Below are positions 1 to 8,436 of a DNA stretch of 18,157 nt, in pieces. The stretch covers positions 1 to 18,157 of the forward strand of contig JBBINR010000051.1 of NCBI GenBank assembly GCA_037443785.1, in the 5' to 3' direction. This DNA comes from JAQUOA01 sp037443785 (GTDB taxonomy: Bacteria; Bacteroidota; Ignavibacteria; UBA10030; UBA8401). The notes under the pieces are model-generated. The model saw only the letters and a list, made by a program, of their open reading frames with translations, was not told the DNA's origin and did no database searches. Positions within the stretch are counted from its first letter, which is position 1. Every line of letters begins with the position of its first letter. Made by a program: the position numbers and the translations under genes.

Positions 1-542
1 AAATCAGTAATTGCCGGAGAATACACAGCGCCACCAGCACATGGCCCCATGACTGCAGAAATTTGCGGTATCACACCGGACGCAAGTGTGTTTCGCAAAA
101 ATATATCGGCGTATCCACCCAACGACACGACACCTTCTTGAATTCGTGCACCGCCGGAATCATTCAAACCGATGACCGGAATGCGAACCTTCATTGCCAT
201 GTCCATGATCTTACAAATTTTTTCGGCGTGTGCTTCGGAAAGTGATCCGCCAAACACCGTAAAATCCTGACTGAACACGAAGACTTCTCTTCCATTAATT
301 TTTCCGTGCCCGGTAATAACACCGTCGCCGGGAATTTTTTGATCTTGTAATCCAAAATCGTGTGAACGGTGAGTAACGAGCATACCGATTTCTTCAAATG
401 TTCCTTTATCAATCAGGAGATCGATCCGTTCACGAGCAGTAAGCTTTCCTTTTTTATGTTGATCGTCGATCCGTTGTTTCCCACCACCAAGAAGTGCTTG
501 TTCTTTTTTTTCTCGAAGAGATTTTATTTTGTCAGCAGGCAT
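1..542 (-). CDS. pccB: Acyl-CoA carboxylase carboxyltransferase (beta) subunit, partial
   Basis: This is the N-terminal 180 residues of the carboxyltransferase subunit of a biotin-dependent acyl-CoA carboxylase (propionyl-CoA carboxylase beta, or methylmalonyl-CoA decarboxylase alpha). The family moves a carboxyl group between carboxybiotin and an acyl-CoA in the cytoplasm. The match is clear: the KGKLTARERI segment (31-40), FSQDFTVFGGSL (90-101), the NDSGGARIQEG motif (127-137) and GPCAGGAVYSPA (166-177), which build the acyl-CoA site and oxyanion hole. The ATG at 540-542 has a GGAG five bases upstream, one of the few good Shine-Dalgarno sequences here. The gene lies 71 bp after the NuoB-like fusion gene on the same strand and may be cotranscribed with it. 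It is cut by the window edge. Carboxylase and decarboxylase roles cannot be separated from this part; the biotin carboxylase and biotin carrier genes are not in view. Confidence 0.93.
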   Translation of the reverse strand, partial: MPADKIKSLREKKEQALLGGGKQRIDDQHKKGKLTARERIDLLIDKGTFEEIGMLVTHRSHDFGLQDQKIPGDGVITGHGKINGREVFVFSQDFTVFGGSLSEAHAEKICKIMDMAMKVRIPVIGLNDSGGARIQEGVVSLGGYADIFLRNTLASGVIPQISAVMGPCAGGAVYSPAITD

Positions 543-613
543 GAATACTCCAATGATGAGGTAAATGGAAAACGAAATCACTATCCAACAACGGACAACC
601 GCCCATCACAATA

Positions 614-1489
614 TTATTTTTTCTGCGGTAAAGTTTTTTCAGGAAATCTATCGATTGCGCAAAGAATCCCCTGCAGAATTGCTTCCGGACGAGGCGGACA
701 ACCTGGGATATAAACATCGACAGGAATAACGGTATCCACCCCACCGCATGAGGTATAGCTTTTTCCAAAAATGCCGCCACTGATTCCACAGGCACCGACA
801 GCGATAACAAGCTTTGGATTGGGTGTTGCTTCATATGCTTGCCGCAATGGAATTTCCATGTTCCGTGTAACAGGTCCGGTTATTAAAAGCATATCCGCAT
901 GACGCGGAGACGCGACAAAATGAATTCCAAAACGTTCTATGTCATAGATAGAATTGTTGAGAGCTGTAATTTCGATTTCGCACCCATTGCATGAACCGGC
1001 GTCCACTTCTCGTATATGAAGCGATCTGCCGAAGATGGAATTTATTTTTTTCTTCAACTGATTTCCAAGTCCTTCAGCAGATTGATTTTCTGACGATGAT
1101 TGTACCGTCACTTCCATAAAATTACAATTTCCGTCTCGATCAACTTTGAAGCGTGCCTGGGTCAGAAGATCAGATTTGTTTGCAGTCGCAAGTTGAAATT
1201 CTTTCGTCATGTGGATTGTTTCCGGGCATGTCGTTTCACACTCACCGCAAAATATACACTTGCCATAATCGAGCGAAAGGATTTTTTCCGGATGCGAATT
1301 ACCTTGATTTTTTACTTCGGCCGAAATTGCTTCTGTAGGACATGCAGTGGCGCACGAATCACAGGCGATGCACCGTGCAAAATCAATCACCGGCTTTCCT
1401 CTAAAACCATCCGGAGGCTCTGCAATGGTTTTGGGGAATTCATTGGTAACAATTCCGGTTTCAACCGATTGTCTAAGAATCTTAAACAT
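614..1489 (-). CDS. Ferredoxin-NuoB-like fusion: electron-transfer subunit of Hyf/Ehr-type complex
   Basis: A 291-residue protein joins two subunits that are separate genes in hydrogenase-4 and formate hydrogenlyase (HyfH/HycF and HyfI/HycG). Residues 35-95 form a bacterial ferredoxin with two [4Fe-4S] motifs: C40, C43, C46, C50 and C78, C81, C84, C88. Residues 150-285 are the NuoB-like small subunit, with C167xxC170, C234 (GACGISGG) and C264 (PGCPPRPEA) as ligands for the cluster next to the large subunit. All twelve ligand cysteines are present, so the wire from an outside donor to the large-subunit cavity looks intact. It is a peripheral, cytoplasm-facing subunit by family. It starts 23 bp after the SulP gene and closes the complex's gene set. 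Residues 100-150 form a linker of unclear role. The assignment is strong; the electron donor is unknown. Confidence 0.93.
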   Translation of the reverse strand: MFKILRQSVETGIVTNEFPKTIAEPPDGFRGKPVIDFARCIACDSCATACPTEAISAEVKNQGNSHPEKILSLDYGKCIFCGECETTCPETIHMTKEFQLATANKSDLLTQARFKVDRDGNCNFMEVTVQSSSENQSAEGLGNQLKKKINSIFGRSLHIREVDAGSCNGCEIEITALNNSIYDIERFGIHFVASPRHADMLLITGPVTRNMEIPLRQAYEATPNPKLVIAVGACGISGGIFGKSYTSCGGVDTVIPVDVYIPGCPPRPEAILQGILCAIDRFPEKTLPQKK

Positions 1490-1512
1490 GTTCGTCGAAT
1501 ATGGTCATGGTT

Positions 1513-3675
1513 CTATGTCGTGTGAACATGCGGTGTTTGCACGTTCTTTATTTCAGAAAGTACATGATGAACTTCATGAATATCTTTCGCTTCAAGTAAT
1601 TTTTTATAGACGCTTTCATTGCTAATGTTTGTAGCAATCAATCTCAATACATTGAGATATTCCTTTTCGTTTCGTCCCGTTGAAACCATAAACACAAGCC
1701 GGACTTTTTCCTGAACATCACTGCTGTACGTGATCGGGGTTTTTAATCGTGCAAAAATAACGACGACATGATTATTAGCTCCACCTGAATGCGCGTGAGG
1801 AACCGCAACACCTTTTCCAATCACAGTGGGAGTTAACTCTTCCCGCTCCATAATGCTGTTAAAAAACTCTTCTTTATCCTTAACGATGCCCGCTTTGAAC
1901 GCCTGGCCAACCATTGCATCAAACAATCCATTTCTATCACTCGCATCGACATCAAGCACGATAAGTTTTTCCGTTAAATATCCACCCAAGTGCATTCGTT
2001 CAATTTCATCTTTGGTAATCGTAAGAGCATACTTAATGGCTTCATCAACAGTATTTAAGAAATTCCCGATACCGATTTCTTGGGTAACACCAAGATCATA
2101 CAGCACCTTGCGGACATTGTTTCTCATTCCGACGATGAGCAATCGTTTTTTATCATGGTGAAGCCGTTCAACAATTCCCTCCAGCGCCATTGCACCTGTC
2201 GTGTCGATAATAGGAACATTCTCCATATCGAGGATGACGACTTTAACATCAAAATTCTTTTCTAACTCTTGAACAAAACTTTTTGCTGCTCCAAAAAATA
2301 GTGGTCCTTCAACATTAACAATTACGATTTTATTTTCTTTGAGTAATTTTTGTGTCGGTTCATCAAGCGAAACACCTTTCATTTCTTCAAGGAGCGTTTT
2401 ATCCATTCCCATTTCGCTCATGCGGTGAACAAATAAAAATGCTGCCATAACTAAACCAACCTCAACCGCCGTAATCAGATCTGTGAATACCGTAATCAAG
2501 ATTGTAGCAACCATTACTGCAGCATCGGCAGCCGGGGTACGGGGAATTAATTTAATTGGCTCAAGTTCAAGCATACCAATGGCGGTCATCATTAACACAC
2601 CGGCAAGTGCTGCAAGCGGAATTTGAGAAGCTAATCCTCCAAGGAAGAGCATTACAAAGACGAGCACAATGCCATGCAATATTCCCGAAAGCTGTGTCAT
2701 CCCGCCGGAACGAATGTTCACCATTGTGCGGACAATTGCTCCTGTTCCTGCGACACCTCCAAAAATAGGGGCAATAAAATTCCCAATCCCCTGACCAATC
2801 AATTCTTTGTTGCTGTTATGCCGTGTGTTGGTTGTATTATCAGCAACGACGGATGCCAATAATGTTTCAATTGCGCCGAGAAGTGAAATGGTAAAACCGG
2901 CTGGAATTACTTTTTTCCACGTTTCCAACGAAATGTTCGGAAGACTCGGTACCTGAAAACTTGATGGAATTTCACCGATCACTTTTATTGCCGATGCAAC
3001 AGTGAGTCCCCCTGCAGAAGAATCATACGATAAACGGAAAAAATCTGTTGAGGCGAAGAAGTATGCCACAAGGGAGCCAACAATCAAACCTATGAGTGCT
3101 TTGGGAAGACTCTTGCTGATTTTTGGAACAAGAAAAATTGTCACCATCGTTATCAATGCAATCACAGGAGCAGTATCAAATGTTTTGAACTGCTGCATGA
3201 AGATCAGAATCGCAATGCCATTTGTGAATCCGACCGTGACCGGATAAGGAACAAGACTAACGTACTTCCCTAATTTTAAAAAGCCATAGCCAATCTGAAA
3301 AAGTCCGGCAATGACACACGCGGCGAGCAATGCTTCAGCGCCGCCATATTGCATATAGACCGTCGTAAGAATTACTGTCATTCCTCCTGTCGGTCCGGTG
3401 ATTTGTTGACGCGTTCCACCGAAGAGTGACGCAAGAATTCCGGTAAAGATTGCACCATACAATCCTGCAACAGCGCCACGCGGATCACCGTTAAACGCGA
3501 GAATTCCAAATCCAAGTGCCAGCGGCAGTGCAACAATTGCCGCTGTAATACCTCCCATAATATCGCCCTTGATATGCTTCAAATTGAATTTGAAATTATC
3601 TGAAAAATTAAAATCTTTAAGATAGTCGATGATGTTGAATTTTCTTGGATCTAAATTACTAACGATGGTTCTCAT
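1513..3675 (-). CDS. SulP anion transporter with STAS and PTS EIIA (Ntr/Fru-type) domains
   Basis: A 720-residue inner-membrane transporter with three parts. Residues 30-420 are the SulP/SLC26 transport domain, with the N-terminal DIMGGITAAIVALPLALGFG segment (38-57) and QITGPTGGMT (91-100). Residues 445-550 are a STAS domain with the ILDMENVPIIDTTG signature (481-494). Residues 565-712 are a PTS EIIA type-2 domain with the phospho-acceptor motif GVAVPHA, H627. SulP proteins move anions such as bicarbonate, sulfate or dicarboxylates. The motif GAIETLLASVVADN (267-280) has Glu270 and Ala274 where, as I recall, the Na+-dependent bicarbonate transporter BicA has Asp and Thr; this hints at H+ rather than Na+ coupling. 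The gene sits 51 bp after the large-subunit gene and 23 bp before the small-subunit gene, so it is embedded in the complex's operon. Domain calls are firm; the substrate is inferred only. Confidence 0.93.
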   Translation of the reverse strand: MRTIVSNLDPRKFNIIDYLKDFNFSDNFKFNLKHIKGDIMGGITAAIVALPLALGFGILAFNGDPRGAVAGLYGAIFTGILASLFGGTRQQITGPTGGMTVILTTVYMQYGGAEALLAACVIAGLFQIGYGFLKLGKYVSLVPYPVTVGFTNGIAILIFMQQFKTFDTAPVIALITMVTIFLVPKISKSLPKALIGLIVGSLVAYFFASTDFFRLSYDSSAGGLTVASAIKVIGEIPSSFQVPSLPNISLETWKKVIPAGFTISLLGAIETLLASVVADNTTNTRHNSNKELIGQGIGNFIAPIFGGVAGTGAIVRTMVNIRSGGMTQLSGILHGIVLVFVMLFLGGLASQIPLAALAGVLMMTAIGMLELEPIKLIPRTPAADAAVMVATILITVFTDLITAVEVGLVMAAFLFVHRMSEMGMDKTLLEEMKGVSLDEPTQKLLKENKIVIVNVEGPLFFGAAKSFVQELEKNFDVKVVILDMENVPIIDTTGAMALEGIVERLHHDKKRLLIVGMRNNVRKVLYDLGVTQEIGIGNFLNTVDEAIKYALTITKDEIERMHLGGYLTEKLIVLDVDASDRNGLFDAMVGQAFKAGIVKDKEEFFNSIMEREELTPTVIGKGVAVPHAHSGGANNHVVVIFARLKTPITYSSDVQEKVRLVFMVSTGRNEKEYLNVLRLIATNISNESVYKKLLEAKDIHEVHHVLSEIKNVQTPHVHTT

Positions 3676-3726
3676 TCTCTTGAACTATTCCTTCCTTATA
3701 CATTAAAAAGATTTACATTTAAAAAA

Positions 3727-5319
3727 CTATCGATCATTCCCCGAATACGAAAGATTGAAACTCTTATTGATAACGGGAAAATCCGGGACAATATTATTTC
3801 TTACTGCAACTTTTATTCCTCGCCAATTATGAAACGACGGGTCGGTGATCTTCCATCGGAAGATTTTCCCTTTGTCATCTGCCATCACCCAATGCACAAT
3901 CTCTCCGCGCCATCCTTCAACATATCCTAATGCAAAGTTACCTGGCGCAATTGCTAGTGACTCTGCCATCACATAATTTTCATCCTTCCGATCATAAAGC
4001 TGTTCGAGAATACGGAACGATTCTCGAACTTCATCGATGCGAACATTCAATCTTGCAAAAACATCTCCACTCTCGTAATGTGTTGGATGAAACTCTAACG
4101 AAGAGTAAGCGCAATGTGGATGATCGCGCCGGAAATCTCGATCGATGCCTGAAGCCCTTCCCGCAATGCCAACAACACCAAGTCGGAACGCATCTTTATG
4201 GGAAAGCATACCAGTCGTTTCAAGCCTATCGAGAACGGTGGAGCTCGACATCAATAGATCAACGATTTGCTCAAATGTTACTTTCCCTTGACTTAATGTG
4301 TTGACAATAGCCGAACGTTTCGCATGAGTATCCATAATTTCTCTGCGAACCCCTCCAATGGCTGCCATTCCACGAAGCAATCTGCTTCCAGCAAGAACTT
4401 CGTTGAGATGCATAAATTTTTCTTTAAGCTGAAAGGCACGCATCGCACCGACTGAAAACCCAACATCAAGCAGAATACTTCCAATATCGCTGATATGGTT
4501 GTAGAGACGTTCAAGCTCAAGCAAATAGGTCCGAATCACCAACGCACGAGGAGAAATCTCAATCTGACTTAAACGCTCTACCGCATGACAGAACGCGAGC
4601 GCATGAGAAAATGATGAATCACCGGAAATTCGTTCTGCAAGATAGAGTGCTTTCGAGGGCTCCATCCCCTCAGCGATTTTTTCCGTTCCTTTATGCGTGT
4701 AAAAAAGTTGTACATCCAAATTTATGATCGGCTCGCCTGCGACACTGAACCGAAAGTGTCCCGGCTCAATAATTCCTGCATGAATGGGGCCAACGGGAAT
4801 TTCAAATACTCCTTCGCCTTCGACGTGTTTAAAATCAAATGATCCTTTCACTCTATTCACAGTTTGCTTCGCATCAAAATCTTTCAGCATTGGATATACA
4901 TCTTCTGGCCAATCAGGATGAGCGGCAACTTTTCTGATATTCGGAAACGGAACAATGCCAAACATGTCTTGAATTTCATTTTCGAACCATAACACAGCAT
5001 CGATCTCATTCGCGATTGAAGGAATTTCATGATGCTTCGGATCAACCGGTATTCGTAAAATGAGAAAAAGATCATCTGCCGGCAAAGAAAAAACATAATA
5101 GACGAAAAATTTTCCGTACAATTTGCGCTCGTCATTCGCCACCATTGTTACAAATCGAGCTTTCAATGACTTCACCAATAAAGAACAAATCTCAGGAAGT
5201 TTTGCAAGAGCATTCGCGCGGAGAGTCAAATACAGTTCATTCACGACCGGGGTTTTTTCTTCTACAAAGAGTCCTCCCCATGCCTCAACAAAAAGTTGTC
5301 TGTATTTTTCTTTCACCAT
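3727..5319 (-). CDS. hyfG: HyfG/HycE-like (NuoCD-type) large subunit lacking [NiFe] ligands
   Basis: A 530-residue fusion of a NuoC-like N-terminus (residues 25-140, with WFENEIQDMFG at 111-121) and a NuoD/hydrogenase large-subunit domain (175-530), as in HyfG and HycE. GPIHAGIIEPGHFRF (177-191) is typical of the group 4 hydrogenase family. Catalytic group 4 enzymes have RxCGxC and a C-terminal DPCxxC motif binding Ni-Fe. Here the first reads ERISGDSSFSH (229-239), with S232 and S235 in place of the cysteines. The C-terminus reads NLSYSGNDR (522-530), with S524 and G527 in place of the others. The protein stops at Arg530, the equivalent of the cleavage point in HycE, so there is no maturation peptide. 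It therefore cannot hold a [NiFe] centre and fits the Ehr (hydrogenase-related) group. The ATG lies 8 bp after the HyfF-like stop. What it reacts with is unknown. Confidence 0.95.
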   Translation of the reverse strand: MVKEKYRQLFVEAWGGLFVEEKTPVVNELYLTLRANALAKLPEICSLLVKSLKARFVTMVANDERKLYGKFFVYYVFSLPADDLFLILRIPVDPKHHEIPSIANEIDAVLWFENEIQDMFGIVPFPNIRKVAAHPDWPEDVYPMLKDFDAKQTVNRVKGSFDFKHVEGEGVFEIPVGPIHAGIIEPGHFRFSVAGEPIINLDVQLFYTHKGTEKIAEGMEPSKALYLAERISGDSSFSHALAFCHAVERLSQIEISPRALVIRTYLLELERLYNHISDIGSILLDVGFSVGAMRAFQLKEKFMHLNEVLAGSRLLRGMAAIGGVRREIMDTHAKRSAIVNTLSQGKVTFEQIVDLLMSSSTVLDRLETTGMLSHKDAFRLGVVGIAGRASGIDRDFRRDHPHCAYSSLEFHPTHYESGDVFARLNVRIDEVRESFRILEQLYDRKDENYVMAESLAIAPGNFALGYVEGWRGEIVHWVMADDKGKIFRWKITDPSFHNWRGIKVAVRNNIVPDFPVINKSFNLSYSGNDR

Positions 5320-5327
5320 TAAGAATC

Positions 5328-6806
5328 CTAGCTCTGAATGACGGCAACAGCTTTTGTAATAAAATCGTAAATAAATGATGGAATAGCTGTGCCAAGTATC
5401 AAAAGAAAAACGATGAGCATTCCAATCATAATTAACGGCAGAATGTTGCCTTCATCTTTTTTCATTTTCCGATACGGTTCACCAAACACCATTCCAGTTC
5501 CATAATAGATGAAGCCGACAAATACCGTCGCGATAAGTCCGATGAACAAAATACTTGGGAATATTTTCCCATCGGAAAATCCTGCGGTGATAATGCTGAA
5601 TTCACTGATAAACAATCCGAATGGCGGCCAGCCGGTAATTGCAAAAATTCCAACGATATATAATGTTGCACTAACAGGGGCTACTTTAATTGCACCGGTA
5701 ACCCGCCGAGTAATTTTTGTTTTAAATGCTGAACGGATATTTCCCACCGTTAGAAACAATACGAGTTTTGCTAATGCATTATTCAGCATATGAAGAAGTG
5801 CACCGAAATATGCCAGCGGTGTTCCTAACCCCAGTGCAAAAATAATTATCCCGGCATGCTCAACGCTTGAATAGGCAAGCATCCGTTTATAATTCCGTTG
5901 AACAAGCATAAATGGGACTGCCACAGCCATTGAGAGTAAACCGAAAATAATGAACAAATTGGATGCAAAGTGTTGATCGACAGCTTTATTCACAAGAATA
6001 TAAAACCTCAGCAAAGCATATAGGGCAATATTTACAAGTCCGGCTGCCATCAATGCGCTGATCGGCGCCGGTGATTCGCTGTAGGCATCTGGTTTCCATG
6101 TATGAAGCGGAGCAAGTCCTACTTTTGTACCAAAGCCAACAAGAAGAAAAATAAATGCGAGTTTTAAAATTTCCGGATCCAATTTTTTTGCAACGCCAAC
6201 TAATGTTGACCAGTTGAGTGCGTTTCCTGTTGGCGGAACAGCGTGAAGTCCGGAAAAATAGGTAAGAATAATTCCGAAGAGAGCCAGGGCGATGCCAACA
6301 GAACACATGATAACATATTTCCATGCCGCTTCAATTGCGCTTTCACGCTCATAAAATGCCACCAAGAATGCGGTTGCTAAGGTTGAAGATTCTGCCCCTA
6401 TCCATAAGAAACCAAGATTGTTGGAAATAAGGACTAGTAGCATGGTAAAAAGAAATGCATTCAACAGAATGTAATACATGCGGAGCATCCGTCCATCAAC
6501 TTTTCTATTTCTGATCTGACGATGCAAGTATGCAATTGAATATACCGTAACAACAAGCGTGCTTCCCGAGACTATAACCATCACAAACATTGAGAGAGCA
6601 TCGACAAGAAACCATTCTTTGGGTGAGCTGATTTTTTCTCCTTGCAGCACTATTGATGAAAGCCAGATCGCGCAAAGAAATGTGAGTGCCGTACTCGTTA
6701 GTGTAACGATCTCAACCATTCTCCTTTTTCGGGAAAACACACTGCTCAGAGCACCGGCAATAGGCAATCCTAACAACAACGAAAAATAAAAAATCGATAG
6801 GGTCAC
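5328..6806 (-). CDS. hyfF: HyfF-like antiporter-type membrane subunit (NuoN/NuoM family)
   Basis: A 492-residue polytopic protein of the proton-conducting membrane transporter family (NuoL/M/N, Mrp antiporter subunits), best matched to hydrogenase-4 subunit F. It keeps key ion-channel residues: a glutamate in LGFLWIGAESST (E139) and a lysine in GFGTKVGLAPLHTWKPDA (K228), followed by H235. In VNIALYALLRF, Asn259 occupies the place where many homologues have a lysine. By family it sits in the membrane arm and carries protons or sodium. The start is GTG at 6804-6806, sharing GTGA with the stop of the preceding HyfE-like gene, which indicates translational coupling. The length matches HyfF (about 500 residues). 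It is the second of only two antiporter-like subunits in the complex. Confidence 0.92.
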   Translation of the reverse strand: MTLSIFYFSLLLGLPIAGALSSVFSRKRRMVEIVTLTSTALTFLCAIWLSSIVLQGEKISSPKEWFLVDALSMFVMVIVSGSTLVVTVYSIAYLHRQIRNRKVDGRMLRMYYILLNAFLFTMLLVLISNNLGFLWIGAESSTLATAFLVAFYERESAIEAAWKYVIMCSVGIALALFGIILTYFSGLHAVPPTGNALNWSTLVGVAKKLDPEILKLAFIFLLVGFGTKVGLAPLHTWKPDAYSESPAPISALMAAGLVNIALYALLRFYILVNKAVDQHFASNLFIIFGLLSMAVAVPFMLVQRNYKRMLAYSSVEHAGIIIFALGLGTPLAYFGALLHMLNNALAKLVLFLTVGNIRSAFKTKITRRVTGAIKVAPVSATLYIVGIFAITGWPPFGLFISEFSIITAGFSDGKIFPSILFIGLIATVFVGFIYYGTGMVFGEPYRKMKKDEGNILPLIMIGMLIVFLLILGTAIPSFIYDFITKAVAVIQS

Positions 6807-7468
6807 AATTTCCTCAAAATATCAGTGCTGATTGTATCAAACGTTTGATTGATGCGAAAAACAAAGACGCCTAAGATCAATACTGCTACAAAAATGTCGA
6901 AGAAAATTCCGATTTCGACAATGAGAGGCATTCCATACGTAATTGAGAGTCCGGAAAGAAAAACTCCGTTTTCCATTGTGAGCAGCCCAATAATTTGACT
7001 GACCGCTTGCTTTCGCGCAATCATGATAAATAATCCGATCATCATGATTGCAATTGAAACCGGAAGCACGCGAAAGACTGCAAGATCGCTCACCTGCTGT
7101 TGATCGAGAATCGGTCGAGCAACAGAATCTGCGAGGATAACGATCAACGCACAAATTAACAGCGATGTGGTGATGTTTACGGTAAAATCAATTTCTTTTC
7201 GCACTTTAATTTTATCGATGACTTTCGTCAGTGCTGATGGAATTACAATTCCTTTCACAACAATTGTGAGCGCTGCGGCAATAAGAATATGAGTTTCACC
7301 GTATCCAATAACAACCAACAACGCAACTGCGCCGAGAAGAATCGACTGCATCGCAAACAAGCGAACATAAAACAACAAGCTTCTGCTTGACACAATGATA
7401 AACGCTGTGACAAGGATGGTTGCCGCAAGGATTTCAATACTGAGACTTATCCACTGTGGATTGAGCAT
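6803..7468 (-). CDS. hyfE: HyfE-like membrane subunit (NuoK-related)
   Basis: A 221-residue, strongly hydrophobic protein with about six or seven membrane segments, close in length to hydrogenase-4 component E. The family is related to NuoK/MrpC and contributes to the membrane arm. The segment IIGLLTMENGVFLSG (residues 158-172), with a membrane glutamate, matches the conserved NuoK-type region in which the glutamate takes part in proton transfer. The ATG is at 7466-7468. It lies 11 bp downstream of the HyfC-like gene and overlaps the HyfF-like gene by four bases. Sequence motifs are few, so the call rests on hydrophobicity, length, the ENG motif and its place between HyfC and HyfF, the same order as in E. 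coli hyf without the D subunit. Confidence 0.88.
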   Translation of the reverse strand: MLNPQWISLSIEILAATILVTAFIIVSSRSLLFYVRLFAMQSILLGAVALLVVIGYGETHILIAAALTIVVKGIVIPSALTKVIDKIKVRKEIDFTVNITTSLLICALIVILADSVARPILDQQQVSDLAVFRVLPVSIAIMMIGLFIMIARKQAVSQIIGLLTMENGVFLSGLSITYGMPLIVEIGIFFDIFVAVLILGVFVFRINQTFDTISTDILRKL

Positions 7469-7479
7469 TGTTCTTTTTC

Positions 7480-8436
7480 CTATGTTCCGATAATAAAATA
7501 CAAGATCAACGCAATCAGTGAGAGAACAAATGCAACCATCAACAATTCAGGAACTCTGAATAATCGCAACTTTGCATTTAAAGTTTCGATGAGCGCCACA
7601 ATTATTGCAAGAACAAATACTTTAATGGTGAAAGCCGCAATGCCAATTATCAATGAAATGGAACTAACATCCGCGGCCATGCCGATTGGTACAAACATAT
7701 TGGCAAGGAGCGACAAAAAAATCAGAAGCTTAATTTGTGATGCCCACTCTATGAACGCTAAATACCTGCCAGAATACTCTAAGATCATCGCTTCATGAAT
7801 CATCGTCAGCTCAAGATGTGTGGCAGGATTGTCAACCGGAATTCTTCCAGTTTCCGCAATTGTAACGATGAACAATCCGATAAAAGCAAGAACATGCGAC
7901 GGATGAACCATCGAGGCAGGAGTCGTCGAAAGTCGATTCACGATGATACTTAAATCGGTTGAGCCGGCAGTTACCGCAACTGTAAAGATTGCAAGCATCA
8001 TTGCGGGTTCAATAATAGAGGCAATTGACATTTCCCGACTTGAGCCAAGTCCGCCAAATGCACTTCCTGCATCAATACCAGCTAACGCGACAAAGAAACG
8101 TGCTATGGCAAAAAGATAAATGACTGTAATAATATCACCAACCCAATGAAATGGAACAGGAGCAAAAATTGTTGGAACGAGAAGAACAATCGCAAGTGTT
8201 GAAGCAAACGCAATATATGGAGTAACTCTAAAAATCCACGACGATGTTACGGGGATAACAACTTCTTTTCGCAAAAGTTTTGCAAGATCAAAATACGGCT
8301 GGATGATGCTTGCACCGCGTCGATTCTGCAAACGCGCTTTCGTTTTCTTGATTATTCCATTCACTAATGGCGCCAGAAAAAGCATGACGAGAAGTTGAAT
8401 GGAAAAAACAAACAAAGTGTCTATAAATTCTTTCAT
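7480..8436 (-). CDS. hyfC: HyfC-like membrane subunit (NuoH family)
   Basis: A 318-residue polytopic protein of the NuoH/HyfC/HycD family, the membrane subunit that docks the peripheral arm and links redox chemistry to the antiporter-like subunits. Visible family blocks are ARLQNRRGAS..QPYFDLAKLLRKE (34-58), GIDAGSAFGGLGSSREM (120-136) and GRIPVDNPATHLELTM..EAMILEYSGR (197-224), which are charged loops and helix ends conserved in this family. About eight membrane segments are apparent. Its ATG overlaps the stop of the HyfB-like gene (ATGA), implying coupled translation and near-equal amounts. Length and motifs are normal. Because the docking subunit is intact, the loss of the [NiFe] site in the large subunit is not part of general decay of the complex. 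Confidence 0.93.
   Translation of the reverse strand: MKEFIDTLFVFSIQLLVMLFLAPLVNGIIKKTKARLQNRRGASIIQPYFDLAKLLRKEVVIPVTSSWIFRVTPYIAFASTLAIVLLVPTIFAPVPFHWVGDIITVIYLFAIARFFVALAGIDAGSAFGGLGSSREMSIASIIEPAMMLAIFTVAVTAGSTDLSIIVNRLSTTPASMVHPSHVLAFIGLFIVTIAETGRIPVDNPATHLELTMIHEAMILEYSGRYLAFIEWASQIKLLIFLSLLANMFVPIGMAADVSSISLIIGIAAFTIKVFVLAIIVALIETLNAKLRLFRVPELLMVAFVLSLIALILYFIIGT

Noticed and set aside
543..613. Terminator or promoter between the fusion gene and pccB
   Set aside because: No stable hairpin with a T run and no convincing -35/-10 pair is visible, so read-through is the simplest reading.
369..713. A 114-codon plus-strand open frame across the pccB start and the 71-bp gap
   Set aside because: It is antisense to two well-supported genes, and its product is low-complexity, Phe-rich and unlike a protein family.
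1100..1525. A 141-codon plus-strand open frame
   Set aside because: It lies opposite the ferredoxin/NuoB-like fusion, whose cysteine motifs are unmistakable; the plus-strand product has no recognisable features.
3676..3726. Separate promoter for the SulP gene in the 51-bp gap
   Set aside because: The minus strand has a TATAAG-like -10, but I could not find a matching -35 at proper spacing.
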